Shown here: one piece after another, positions 1 to 11,566 of the stretch | How positions within the stretch are numbered: position 1 is the stretch's first letter | Layout of the letters: every line of letters begins with the position of its first letter | Assembly: GCF_035582795.1 (NCBI RefSeq) | Contig: NC_134365.1 | Location: 128,937,577 to 129,001,576 of the forward strand | Reading direction: 5' to 3' | Length of the DNA: 64,000 nucleotides | Source: Mycteria americana | Taxonomy: Eukaryota; Chordata; Aves; Ciconiiformes; Ciconiidae | Made by a program: the position numbers and the translations under genes | Notes under the pieces: generated by a model | Databases searched by the model: none | What the model was told of the DNA's origin: nothing | The model's input: the letters and a program-made list of their open reading frames with translations, nothing else

Positions 1-1932
1 GCAAAGCATGCATGTGAATTTTCACAGAAGTAGTCAAATGGCTTTTTTACTAGAGCTCTGTATGCAGCATCATGATACAGAGGCACAGTAAGAGGAATGA
101 TGAAGAGGGAGAGAACAAAAAGAAGGCACTTTCAGTCCCCACAAATTACCAGGTGGTAACTTTATCAGATAGGCAGGTGGTCTTAAGATTCAGTTTTAAA
201 AACAGAAGTCTGTGTTGCCGTGTTTGGGGTTTTTTTGAAATGTTCCTGACTTTGCAGACTTTCAACAAATCACAGGACTTTCTTGTAGCAAAAAACCAGT
301 GCTGTTTGTGTACTGTATTCATTCTTGTGGTTGCAAAAGTGAAAGATTCATGCTGTGCTACCATTTCTTGTGCCCAAACTATATTAGTGCCCTCATCATA
401 TAAACACGACATCAAAAATGCCTATGGCAGTACAGAGCAGCACCATTAACACAGCGCCACAAGCCCTTTGCATTGTGTGATTCCGTCTGGGAATTCTGAT
501 GATCTGAACTGTCAGATGCGAACCCCTCCTACATTGTTAGGGGTGGAATTTTACATAACTGAAAAGTAATTATTCCTTCATATGCAATAAGACTCTGAGT
601 CGAATATTTAAAAGTATTTCTTTGCCTTTGGAGCTGAAGTGCTATTGCAAATCATGGAATTTCTATTCCTAAATCATTCTGGAGCTTGTGAAAATCTATG
701 CATGCAACTGACATACTATTTTAGCCGTGAACATTTTTAACATACACTTTTCCTTAAAACGTTCTAGCTTTTATTTTGTAACCTACATTTCTGCTATTTC
801 CATTCATAATTATATCAGCAATGTTCCATCTAAAGTTCTGAAAATGGTCTGCGGTATTCAGTTCCTGCTTCTGCCCCTCTCGCTCTCTTCTGATGGAAAT
901 GAATATCTGATGCTTCATTTTCATGACAAAGACCATAGCAGAAAATAATACAGACCAAGTCGTCTCCTGACATTGACTGAAGTGAGTAAGGAGAATAGGA
1001 TGAAAATAACATGTTCCTCACATTTTAGCATCATTCTCAACAGGAATCCATAGATACCAGTTACAGAGGTGGTATTGGTATGCATCATGTTCAGCATTGC
1101 AAGTGTTGCATGAGTTACATTTTAACAGTCTTTTTCATATCTGCAGTGCTGACATGTATTTCAGGCATGATCAAAAGAGTTCCTCTGCAGAGAACAATGA
1201 AATATGATTACATTTGTCATAACTGCAAATTTAAGGAAGATTATTTGTGACTGTATTTTTTATAATTTGGAGAGGAACTGGTATAATTCTCAGAGCAGTT
1301 GCAATCTGGTTTGCACGGGTGTGGAGAGCCAAGCTCAGTCCTGGTCTTTCCCTCTGTCATACTTGTAGTGATCACTGCAGAGCCAGAGAAGAACAAATGA
1401 TTCACAAGATATCAGAAGTAGTGATAAATGGGAAATGGCTGATGCTAGTTTATCCCTTAATGAGATAAAGTTCATTAATGGGTGACTGATTATCTTTTTC
1501 TTTTTTTTTTCAATCAAAAGATGAAGCAGAGAGAACCCCAGCTAGAATGGCAAACAGATGTGCCATCTGGGAGACACTGCATATGAAATCTGAGAAATAC
1601 TGGTTTCTCCCATATATAAAAAAAATAAAGTGAAAACATGGATGTTTTCTTAAAGATAAATAAAGACTTGGTTTTGCAGGTAAGAAAAGAGCTAACACGC
1701 TGAATCTACCTGAAGGTGAGGAATAAGAGAGTGAACTAATTCAGTTTAGAGCAATGCTTACAACTGTACTGTATGGCACCATTATTTGGATGGAAGAAAT
1801 CTAGTTCAGTCTCCAGGTGTGTTTTATATTTCCTCTGCCATTTTGTAGGCCCATGCACATTTGTATGGTCAAATTTGCTGGGTTTCATGATTCATTGTTC
1901 CAAAGTAATGTCTCAATCACTGTAGTTCAGAT
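1..1932. other. Unassigned non-coding DNA
   Basis: AT-rich single-copy-looking sequence. The open frames here are short, occur on both strands over the same bases, and show no recognisable domain or signal peptide. I see no repeat family, RNA gene or promoter signature that I can defend. Part of an intron or intergenic spacer is the likely reading. Confidence 0.6.
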
Positions 1933-2530
1933 ATGCTGTGACCAGCAGGTCAAGGGAGGTGATTCTCCACCTCTGCTTGACTCTGGTGAGACCCTACCTG
2001 GAGTACTACATCCAGCTCTGGGGTCCCCAGCACAAGACAGACATGGAGCTGTTGGAGTGGGTCCAGAGGAGGGCCAGAAAAATGTCAGAGGGCTGGAACA
2101 CCTCTCCTATGAAGAAAGGCTGAGGGAGGTGGGGTTGTTCAGCCTGGAGAAGAGAAGGCTCCAGGGAGACCTTATTGCAGCCTGTCAATACTTAGAGGGG
2201 GTTTATAAGAAAGATGGAGAGAGACTTTTTACCAAGGCTTGTGGTAACAGGACAAGGGGTAATGGCTTTAAACTGAAAGAGGGTAGGTTTAGATTGGACA
2301 CGAGGAAGAAATTTTTTAAGATGAGTGTGTTGAGACACTGGAACAGGTTTCCCAGAGAACTTGTGGCTGCCCCATCCCTGGAAGTGTTCAAGGTCAGGTT
2401 GGATGGAGCTTTGAGCAAGTGGATCTAGTGAAAGATGTCCCTGCCCATGGCAGAGGGGTTGGACTAGATGATCTTTAAAGGTCTCTTCCAACCCAAACTA
2501 TTCTGTGATTCTATGTTTCTATGATTCTAT
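1933..2530 (+). mobile_element. CR1 LINE, 5'-truncated 3' fragment
   Basis: This is the last ~600 bp of a CR1 non-LTR retrotransposon. The start matches the region encoding the C-terminal part of the RT ORF ([14 protein letters not shown] near 1990-2030, then VQRRAR). The reading then continues in a second frame as [20 protein letters not shown] (about 2100-2160), followed by HWNRFPREL near 2337-2360. The frame change at roughly 2080-2100 shows that it is dead. The 3' end has the family's terminal sequence, TTGGACTAGATGATCTTTAAAG, here from 2459, followed by ATTCTATG-type octamer copies up to about 2530. No RT catalytic motif is present, because the truncation lies downstream of the RT core. 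CR1 copies are usually truncated like this by incomplete target-primed reverse transcription. Boundaries are accurate to about 10-15 bp. It is not a host gene despite a 203-codon open frame running through it. Confidence 0.95.
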
Positions 2531-5500
2531 ATTCACGTAATTCTATAGACACTGAAGCTCATAGCATGGTGCATTTTATAAAATGGAAAAGGATGACAAA
2601 AAGCCTCTTTTTGTGTAAATTATGGTAAACTAGGTGTCTCAGGCAGATGCTTTGCTCTTTAAGCAGCACTCAGAACTTTGGTCCCCATCTACTGCCCTGC
2701 ACAATCAAGTCTATTACAGCTAAAACATGAAAGTAAACAATCAATGCAATGTACTACCTTCAGCTGCCATGATTTTCCATGCATTAATACTGATCTTGAG
2801 GACATTACTTCAGATTACAGCAAAAGGAACAAGAAGAAAATAAGACCTCATCTCCTCTATGAGAAAACAGACTATCAATATCTCCATCTTCAGTACTCAG
2901 CACTGTGTTGGTGTCATGTTATATGTACATACAGATGCGCATATTTTCCAAGTATGTTACATGATGCCTGAAATGCTTGAATTCTAAAATAGTGGATATT
3001 TCAGTATAAAATGTTTTTCTATCTGTAGCTTCTGCTGAAATGTAATGGAAAGGTTTGTTTCTTGCTTGTTTGAAAAGAAACCAACTGTAAACCCCTAAGA
3101 AAGCTGTGAGACAGAAAACAATCAACTCTCCTGGGTGAACTGAGAAAGATGAAAAGTATGACCCATGCTTTTCTCCAGTCAATCCATCCTCATGACAAGG
3201 ATATAACATGAATGGGAAATGGCATGAACTTAACCTATCCTCTTTGCAACTTTTCACTTGTAATTTTGTGTTTTTATTCAGCTGCTATAATAAATGTGAT
3301 ACACTAGGCTATCTCCAGGATAGGGTTCTTTCAAGTATAATATGCTGTATTGTTAACTGCAGCTGTAATTTAATTTCTGTGTTCGATATTACTTATAGAT
3401 TCTCTTACATCCTAAACAAACTACTCTCGATATATTAGTTTATTCTTTTTTCTTGTTTTTCCCCTTTTTATTTTTTTAAACCAAGTCTTTGAATTCTGAA
3501 AGTCAGGAATATTCAGGAAAGTCTTTGAAAGAGGAAGGCAGGAATACAGCTCTGGGTGTTCCTGCTGGAGCAGTGCATGGCAAGATCAGTTTGGGCATTA
3601 AGCTTTAGCTTTTACCCTCATGCAAGCCTGCCAGGCAGTAGGTATTATTATGCCAGGAACTCTCAGCTTGATTATAACTTCAGTCTGTTATCAGAAATCC
3701 ATATATTAGGCAGACATATTGACTCTGTATTTCCTTACTTAAAGAAAATCTGATTTTTTTCATGCAGTTCCATGTATATATTCTTTAATAAATTATTTTT
3801 TATAATTTCATATAATTTGCTCAAAATATGTAAACATCCACATTTAAAAAGAAAAAAAACAGAGATTCAATTTTCTACTGGCATTCGGTCCAAAATTAAA
3901 TGACATAACTGATTCATTATAGTTTAATATCAAGTTGTCTCTGTACATGAGTATCTTTGATTCACGTTAAACCAAACACATAGTGTTTACAATACAATAG
4001 AGACAAAATTTTTTCTTCCCCAGTTCCCCCCTTGATTTTAGTTTGAGTATTTTTCTAATTGGATCTGTTTTACCACAGAATTAATTTAATTTTTTCCCCT
4101 GTGTCAGCAATTAGACAAGTTACATGGTACCTACTTAAGCTGTTACCTGTTTCTGGAGCAAAATTCAGGTGACAGTAATGAATCCATTGAGTGCAAAGGA
4201 GCTGAACAGACTTACAGCAAGCTGATGAAGCATCCAAGGAAAGGTTAAGTTCGGGTTCAGTCTGCAAGCTAAAAGGAAAAAGAATGCTGCTGCTAGCACT
4301 AAAAATAAGCACACTGAACAATTTTACTATTGCATTTAACTGTTGTACTTAAAAGTCCTTATTTTGCTTAAAAAATACAATGACCCTTTGTTGCTCTTCT
4401 TTCCTGCAAGTGAAAGAATGTCCATCACCCGTAGACAAAGATTAATAGTGATAAATAAGTGGTGCAGTAGAAAGCATACGAAGATATATGAGGATGTGAC
4501 CTGAGGGAATTCTCTGATCTTGAAGCAGCAACAGTGTTTATGAAGGGAACTATAGGAGAAAATTCCCTCAGAATTTAAGGCTCTAATGATATTCATCCCA
4601 GGCATTTGAGTCAGTATACATTATGCATTCATACTGAAGCTCCTTTGCTTTCAAACCAAAGCCAGTAATCACTTCTTTGGCACTCTAAATGGAGGGGTCA
4701 GCTCACCTTATCAAGTTGCTGTGACTGATGGCATGCAGTGCTGAGAACAAAACGTTGGACTACATTGGCAAAACTGTGAACTTTCCCTTGCGTTTTTAGC
4801 AGTGGTTGGGACAGAACAGCCCCTAGGTAGAACGTGATTTCCATCTTAGGTACATTTATCATGCTTCATCTGGTAGTGACTGTCTTATAAACTGCCCACA
4901 CAACCACATACACACAAGGATGACTGAGAAACAAGCTACAGTGGAAACAGAAATGCCAAGCCATGATGGGCTACGTCGGATGTAGGCTCTGCAACATCTT
5001 CAGGTGTTCTCAGACTGCTAAAACATAGCCCATATAGTGTTATGTGCCTGGGACCATGCCTAGAATACAATCGTTCTATATTAAAGTAGATTTCTAGGAT
5101 CTCTCTGGGGAATTGTGCAACTACATGAGTATTTTATTTTGGTTCAGTACTCTTCTGAAGTTAATATCCCGACTGTCCATACTTACCATTATATGATTTG
5201 CACTATGGAGTCGTTTCAGACTGCTTACACGACATTTATTTAGATGAAACTAAACTGAAAAAAACTGCTCTGGGAGACCACCAAATGAGTGCAAACGGCA
5301 AATGGGAGATCAGCCCATAGGATCAAACTGGAGGTAGTCTAAAGGCGGCATGTATGGTTCTCATTTGCATTTGATCCTCCATGCCAGCTGTTTCATTCTA
5401 CAGATCTACTCCTGCTGCATGGCAACATGTGTTAAGGTCAATATAGCTGTAGAGATAAATGGGGCTGGACCTCTGCTAAGGAGGCATACAGAATGCCCTT

Positions 5501-6350
5501 CATCTTTTCACCAGTTTGTGCACAAAGTGGAGAAGAAGAGTAAGGCCACAGCCTAATCTCCCTTCATTCTTCAGTTTAAAAGAAAGAAATTGCTGCGGAA
5601 GCACAAAAATTTGGATTATAGCTACTGACATGGAGACCAAAACAACATAGACAGTAATTCTGGATGCAACATTTCTTCAGAGACCAAAATAGCTAATAGT
5701 GCAAAAAGTAAATATTTCAATGGGTGCTGTCTTACAAAGAGATGTGCAGCGCAGACAGAATGTAATTACATGCAACTGTTGCTTTTTTGTTCAAGGAACA
5801 GTATAAATCACAGTAATTTGTGTTTGATTTTTAAAGAACATACTGTAGATTTGGGCATGAATCAAGGAGCATGCCTTGGCTGAACTCTTTAGCTCTTACT
5901 CATTTGTTTGAATCGATTTTTCCATGATTCGTAGTGTTTTTCTATTGTATAGAGAAAACAATATGGGAGACATCTGGTGGCCACTAATTAACAGAAACTC
6001 TCTAATCCGTAGTAATTGGGAGATCTACTACTAAGCTTATAAATGAGCAAATACAATTTTAAAAGTCAGGATAATATATCACAAAATTCACCCCTAATTT
6101 ATTTGCTACTTTAGTTTTAATTATTTATGGCTATTCATAGTGTATTGGTAAAATGCAGAGAAGTGTTGTAAATGCAAATGCATGACATTTACGCTTCCAA
6201 AAACCCAGTTCTGAACTTTGGAGAAGTTTGGAGCCAAATTAGGACCTTGACCAGACAACTCAGAACTGTCTCTACTATAGAGTCAAAATTTTTTACATAT
6301 ATTTTTAATTAATTTAAAATTATTTATCTATGTATACCATTATTTACTAA
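2531..6350. other. Unassigned non-coding DNA
   Basis: AT-rich sequence with T-rich runs around 3440-3480 and 3770-3860. Open frames are scattered and under about 115 codons, and none resembles a known family. I see no RNA gene, and no repeat that I can name. Confidence 0.6.

Positions 6351-6380
<30 letters not shown>
6351..6380. repeat. (ATTT)n microsatellite
   Basis: About seven consecutive ATTT units lie inside a broader A/T-only stretch that begins near 6290. No neighbouring LINE tail explains it, so it appears to be an independent simple repeat. Confidence 0.92.
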
Positions 6381-6382
<2 letters not shown>

Positions 6383-8332
6383 GTTTACATGGCTGATTGA
6401 TATGAAGAGGTGACAGTGTATAAAGGCATCAGTTGATGCTGCATCATTTGAATTATTAAAATAAGCATTTATCTCTCATGTCAATTTGCTACCCCTCCTC
6501 CAACTTGGGATCTTCATAGGTCTGTGTGCATGTGTGTGTGTAAAGGTATATTTATTCATTTTTTTGTCACATATGATAGCATCTCACTTCCTTCATTCTT
6601 TAACAAGGAAGGTAGAATGTTAAAGCGAGTAGCTCTTGATGAAAGAACTTTTTCCATTCAAATCGCAAGAGCAGTGTTCTTTTTCTCATCCCATTGCTTG
6701 GGAAAACATTGAATAATAGACATTACCATATTCAGAAAATCAATGTGTCCATGACAGACAAAGAAAGAAGTGCAGTACAGTCTCTAGCATCGAGCTGTCA
6801 CAGACAGGGCTGTTAACAGAGGTGCTGCTGAATTGCCCAGACTTCCCCCTGCTTAAGGCAGCATAGGTCAAAATCTGCATCTGAAATTTTACCTCCGATA
6901 TCAAAGTAAGTAAGAATTGTGGCCTCAGGAGAAGGAATGGGAGCTGCGCCTTTGCTTTTGAAGTGACTGGGAGTTGATCTCAGCAATACAATATCTTCAA
7001 TTCAGGGGAGGGGAATAGAAAAAAAAGAGAGAGAGAAAAAAAAAGTATTTCCAGGAAAACCTTCTAGCTGGATTTTTCAAATGTCATAACGTCTTCAGCT
7101 TCACAAATAGCCATACTGTGTTGCTGGGATCAACTCCCTGTCACCTGGAAAACAAAGTCTGACTAGGTGGTATCCTCATGAATTTCTGTGTGATTTCTGG
7201 ATGTGCCACCACCTGGCTGGCAGCTATACAGCTATGCGGCCTGCCCTGGGTGGCCGGGCAGAGTAGCCCACACAGGTCCTTCGTGTGCCACAGGCAGAGA
7301 GGTTGTACAGAGGCAGAGGTGGGCAATGTCTCCTTTGGCTTCTGAAGGTGAAATGCTGGCATTCAGAAGGGTTTGCATATTATGCTGAGGTTTTAAACTA
7401 TTCAGATGTGGACGCTTAACACGAAGTAAGATGCAGTCATTATTTTAGTTGTTTCCAGGTAGATTAGTGACTACTTGTGCTTTTAAAAGTGTTCTTTACG
7501 AGAAAGATGAGACCTAAACATAGGTGTCTATACCTTCCTAATTATGAAAATTAAGGCCACAGATTTGAAATGTTTAGCTGGTATTATTTATTTTCTGAAA
7601 AGAAACATCACAACTGCAGTACAAAGCATGTTTCTTCTGTTCATGATGATTCTGAGAACAGAAAGGAAAATTTGCATCTCTGTTTTTGATATTTCCTGAT
7701 TTTAAGGGAACATTTTTGATACAGAATTTTAGGTTGAAACATTGCTTCTGAGAGCCCCAGTGTACATTGAAAATTGAGCTATTGACCTAAATAAGAAATT
7801 AACATGATTTTATTTTGTTTAGGATCATTTGTAGATCAGGTAAAATGTTTATTTTCCCAAAGCTAGTAAGCTTTAATTTCTGCTAATGTTTTAATTTTTG
7901 ATGAGGTCTAGTATGTCAAGTTGTTGTGCCCGGTAATTCAATATATTGGTTTCACAAATGTTAATGTATTCTTAATCATATTTTCTTCTGCCTAGGTCCA
8001 CCAGTCAACCTACCAGTCTAGTCCCAATCTAATGTTATCTCAAAGGTATAAAGAAAGGAAACCTACATCAAGCATTTTGCATTGATTTTTACAAAGACTG
8101 TCAAAACATGTCACAATGTTATTCATGTCAGCATTTCTCTGAGGCTTTGAGTGTTTACATATTAAAAAATCCTTCTTCTTTGTGATACTGGAGTCATCTG
8201 TCCAGTCAGTGCTTTCAATTTTGTCTCAATTTTAAATTGTTTTAGAGTAACTTTTTCTCTTATGTTCTGATTCTGCTCTCTCACTTAACTTGTTACATCG
8301 GTGTGATTCTGTCTACTGCTGTGACTGCTAAA
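6381..8332. other. Unassigned non-coding DNA with a purine tract
   Basis: The stretch contains an A/G-only tract at about 7014-7046 (GAGAGAG core flanked by A runs). A slightly GC-richer patch at 7200-7330 has overlapping open frames on both strands and no recognisable protein. Otherwise it is featureless AT-rich sequence up to the CR1 copy that begins at 8333. Confidence 0.6.
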
Positions 8333-9599
8333 AGGCAGGTCCTGCTTAACTAACCTGATCTCCTTCTATGACAAGATGACCCACTTAATGGATGAGGGAA
8401 AGGCTGTGGATGTTGTTTAACTGGACTTTAGCAAAGCCTTTGACACCGTATCCCACAGGATTCTCCTAGAGAAACTGGCTGCTCATGGCTTGGATGGGTG
8501 TACTCTTTGCTGAGTAAAAAACTGGCTGGATGGCTGAGCCCAAAGAGTTGCGGTGAATGGAGTTAAATCCAGTTGGCGGCCGGTCACAAGTGGTGTTCCC
8601 CAGGCCCCAGTACTGGGGCCAGTTCTGTTTAATATCTTTATCGATGATCTGGATGAGGGGATCTAGTGCGCCCTCAGTAAGTTTCCAGATGACACCAAGT
8701 TGGGTGGGAGTGTTGATCTGCTTGAGGGTAGGAAGGCTCTGCAGAGGGATCTGGACAGGCTGGATCGATGGGCCAAGGTCAATTGTATGAGGTTTAACAA
8801 GGCCAAATGTTGGATCCTGCCCTTGGGTCACAACAACCCCATGCAACGCTACAGGCTTGGGGAAGAGTGGCTGGAAAGCTGCCTGGTGGAAAAGGACCTG
8901 GGGGTTTTGGTCAATAGCCAGCTGAATATGAGCCAGCAGTGTGCCCAGGTGGCCAGGAAAGCCAACAGCATCCTGGCTTGTATCAGAAATCATGTGGCCA
9001 GCAGGAGCAGGGAAGTGATCGTGCCCCTGTACTCAGCACTGGTGAGGCTGCACCTTGAATACTGTGTTCAGTTTTGGGCCCCTCGCTACAAGAGAGACAT
9101 TGAGGTGCTGGAGCGTGTCCAGAGAAGGGCAACGAAGCTGGTGGAGGGTCTGGAGCACAAGTCTGATGAGGAGCGGCTGAGGGAACTGGGGTTGTTTAGC
9201 CTGGAGAAAAGGAGGCTGAGGGGAGACCTTATTGCTCTCTACAACTACCTGAAAGGAGGTTGTAGAGAGGTGGGTGTCAGTCTCTTCTCCCAAGTAACAA
9301 GCAATAGGTTGAGAGGAAATGGCCTCAAGTTGCACCAGGGGAGGTTTAGGTTGGATATTAGGAAAAATTTCTTCACCAAAAGGGTTATCAAGCACTGGAA
9401 CAGGCTGCCTGGGAAGTGGTTGAGCCACCATCCCTGGAGGTATTTAAAAGACGTATGTACATGTAATAAATGATGTAGACATAGCTCTTAGGGACATGGT
9501 TTAGTGGTAGACTTGGCAGTGTTTGGTCTGCAGTTGGACTCGATGATCTTAAAGGTCTTTTCCGATGTAAATGGTTCTATGATTCTATGATTCTATGAC
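8333..9599 (+). mobile_element. CR1 LINE, truncated copy with degenerate RT
   Basis: This ~1.27-kb CR1 copy is truncated within the RT domain. RT motif A is readable (FSKAFD, 8427-8444), preceded by an in-frame TAA at 8418. Further in-frame stops lie at 8511 (TGA), 8535 (TGA) and 8664 (TAG). Motif B reads SGVPQAP (8589-8609), where active relatives have SGVPQGS. The catalytic FADD box reads FPDD (8682-8693). From about 8700 to 9473 the frame is open and encodes the conserved C-terminal part ([44 protein letters not shown]). After a short unalignable stretch near 9450-9480, the 3' end returns (TTGGACTCGATGATCTTAAAG from 9533) and finishes in GATTCTAT repeats. Three stops, a fourth at 8664 and two motif changes make it non-autonomous. 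The long open 3' part reflects modest age rather than selection. Confidence 0.96.
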
Positions 9600-11466
9600 T
9601 TGAAAAATATAATAGTTTCGAAAATCGGGCCCTTGATTTTAGCTGAACTCAAAATGATGTAAATAAGTGCAGATATTCTGTATTTCATTTCTAATGAATC
9701 TGTTCTGGACCAGCTCTCAGTTCAGCATATGGAAATGTGTTGTGTCAGATTCTCATTTCACCTTGAAAAGGTTATGATTTTTAGAATTCCCTATTATTTT
9801 CTGATATTTTTTAGATTCTCATAAAATTTACAGAGCACCTACCTATTGTTTATTAATCATCCACAGTTCGTAATGCCCATAGCCATAGTGCTTCAGCATT
9901 GATGTTCTGTCACAAATTTCGATATTCCAAAGCACCAAACAATAAAAATCTTATAGATTTTATACATTATTATCATTATTATGCAGATTACTGCTTCCAG
10001 CACATAATAGTTTCTTCAAAAGTCCTTGGGGGCTTATGACTACTACTGAGCACCTTGCTAAACCTTAACACAATGAAACATTTTGTCACAGCATCACATT
10101 GTGGGTGAAGGAGCCATTGACACCATAAGGTCTCAATAATGCTCCTAAAAAGTAAGAGGAAGATATGCCACTTGATGGCAAGGTGACTAGTCGGTCGTGT
10201 GCTCTCTCTGGAGAATCATGAAGCTGTATCTGCACTTCAGTGATGGGTTTTAGCCCAGGACTCTCTGGGAAGGTCAGAACAGCAGGATCTGCATGCCTTG
10301 CTCCAGCTGTGCAATATTTCCCTTGAAACTATGCAAAGATTTATCTCACTGTCACATCCTCCCAACCTCCAAAGCAGCAAGTCCAAACTCCCTGTGGTCC
10401 TACTTGCATTTTTCAGTGCTGTTTTTTGATTGCAGACAGTTTGTTCCCTTTCTTCTCTACATTTTCTCTCTAGTTTACTATGTACAAATCTATAGATGTA
10501 TGATATTCTAACCAACTAGAAAAATATTGGAGGTGGAGAGGTTTGTGGCAGGATAGGACTTTGTAGATTGAGAATAAAAATATTCCTGTAAAGATTTATT
10601 AGGCCATCTTAAATTCACTTGACTGATCTCTAGGTCCTATTTTGACAACTCTGGTTAGAAAGTAGGATTTAGCTGATGATTTCATTTACTTAAACTTCAC
10701 CAGCTCGTGAAATTCCTGGTTCACAGGAAATTGATTAATAATCATTAAAAACTTCCCCAGAACTTGCTGGGTACCTTTCCAGATAGACTTTAAGATGTGT
10801 TATTCATCAGATAGCAAAAATCCAAATTAGTGGCAACTTTGGTCCTAATTAACCCAAGAAAGCAAAAATAGTTATCTTTGTGGCATCTCACATAGATGTA
10901 AATTTCACAAAGATAAATTTATACTTCTTTACACTGGGTCATGTATATCCTCACAGAATACATTTAAACCCATACCTATTAGGAGAAAGAGCAGGTGGAT
11001 TACATTGTATTTGATGACAACAGTTGTTTTTGCATGTTGTGTAGGCAAATAAAGTTTCCCATGTGAAAATAGCTTTCTGCTTCAGGAGGACATCACGAAT
11101 ACTGATGAGAATGCAGGGAAAAACAAGCATTAATAAAAATTAGAAGTCAGTAATAAAACAAGGGATTTTAAAACTCTGAGATTTTTAAGAATGGTACATT
11201 CCTTTCATGTTTGTTATTTTTTTCATCTTTGATGTTCATTTACTTCATGTCTTCAGGGTTACTTCATGTCTTCAAGGTTTTCACCACAAGGGTTAAAAAT
11301 CTACTTTTCTTTATCTTTGTAAATGAAAAATGAGCTTCTCAAGAAAGATCACAGTCACAGCACCAGAATCTTTAAGACAAATGTTAAAATTATAACTTCC
11401 AATAATTTGCACAGAAAAATAGCAGAAGTAACACACACCTGGGTAGTATATTCCTGTAAATGTAAA
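9600..11466. other. Unassigned non-coding DNA
   Basis: AT-rich and without a recognisable gene or interspersed repeat. It holds one small direct duplication, described separately at 11241-11278. Open frames at 10237-10515 overlap on opposite strands and look random. Confidence 0.6.
11241..11278. repeat. 19-bp tandem duplication, two copies
   Basis: Two adjacent 19-bp units (11241-11259 and 11260-11278) read TACTTCATGTCTTCAGGGT and then TACTTCATGTCTTCAAGGT. They differ at one position, so this is a fairly recent local duplication. Confidence 0.9.
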
Positions 11467-11566
11467 TATACACACACACACATGCAGACACACACACATA
11501 CATGCATGTATATGTATATATGGATGGATAAATATATATATGTGTATGCATGTGTACACACACCCC
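11467..11566. repeat. Compound (CA)n/(TA)n/(TG)n microsatellite
   Basis: Alternating purine-pyrimidine sequence: a CA run at about 11470-11482, a second CA run at about 11488-11498, then ATGTATATG/TATA blocks, ending in ACACACAC before CCCCCGGG. The several 85-100-codon open frames here, on both strands, come from the repeat and are not genes. Confidence 0.92.

Noticed and set aside
1817..2428. 203-codon open frame that could be called a gene
   Set aside because: The downstream part is CR1 RT C-terminal sequence and the upstream part is out of frame with the CR1 protein, so it is a dead LINE fragment.
8466..8993. 175-codon minus-strand open frame
   Set aside because: It is antisense to the CR1 copy at 8333-9599 and has no independent similarity.
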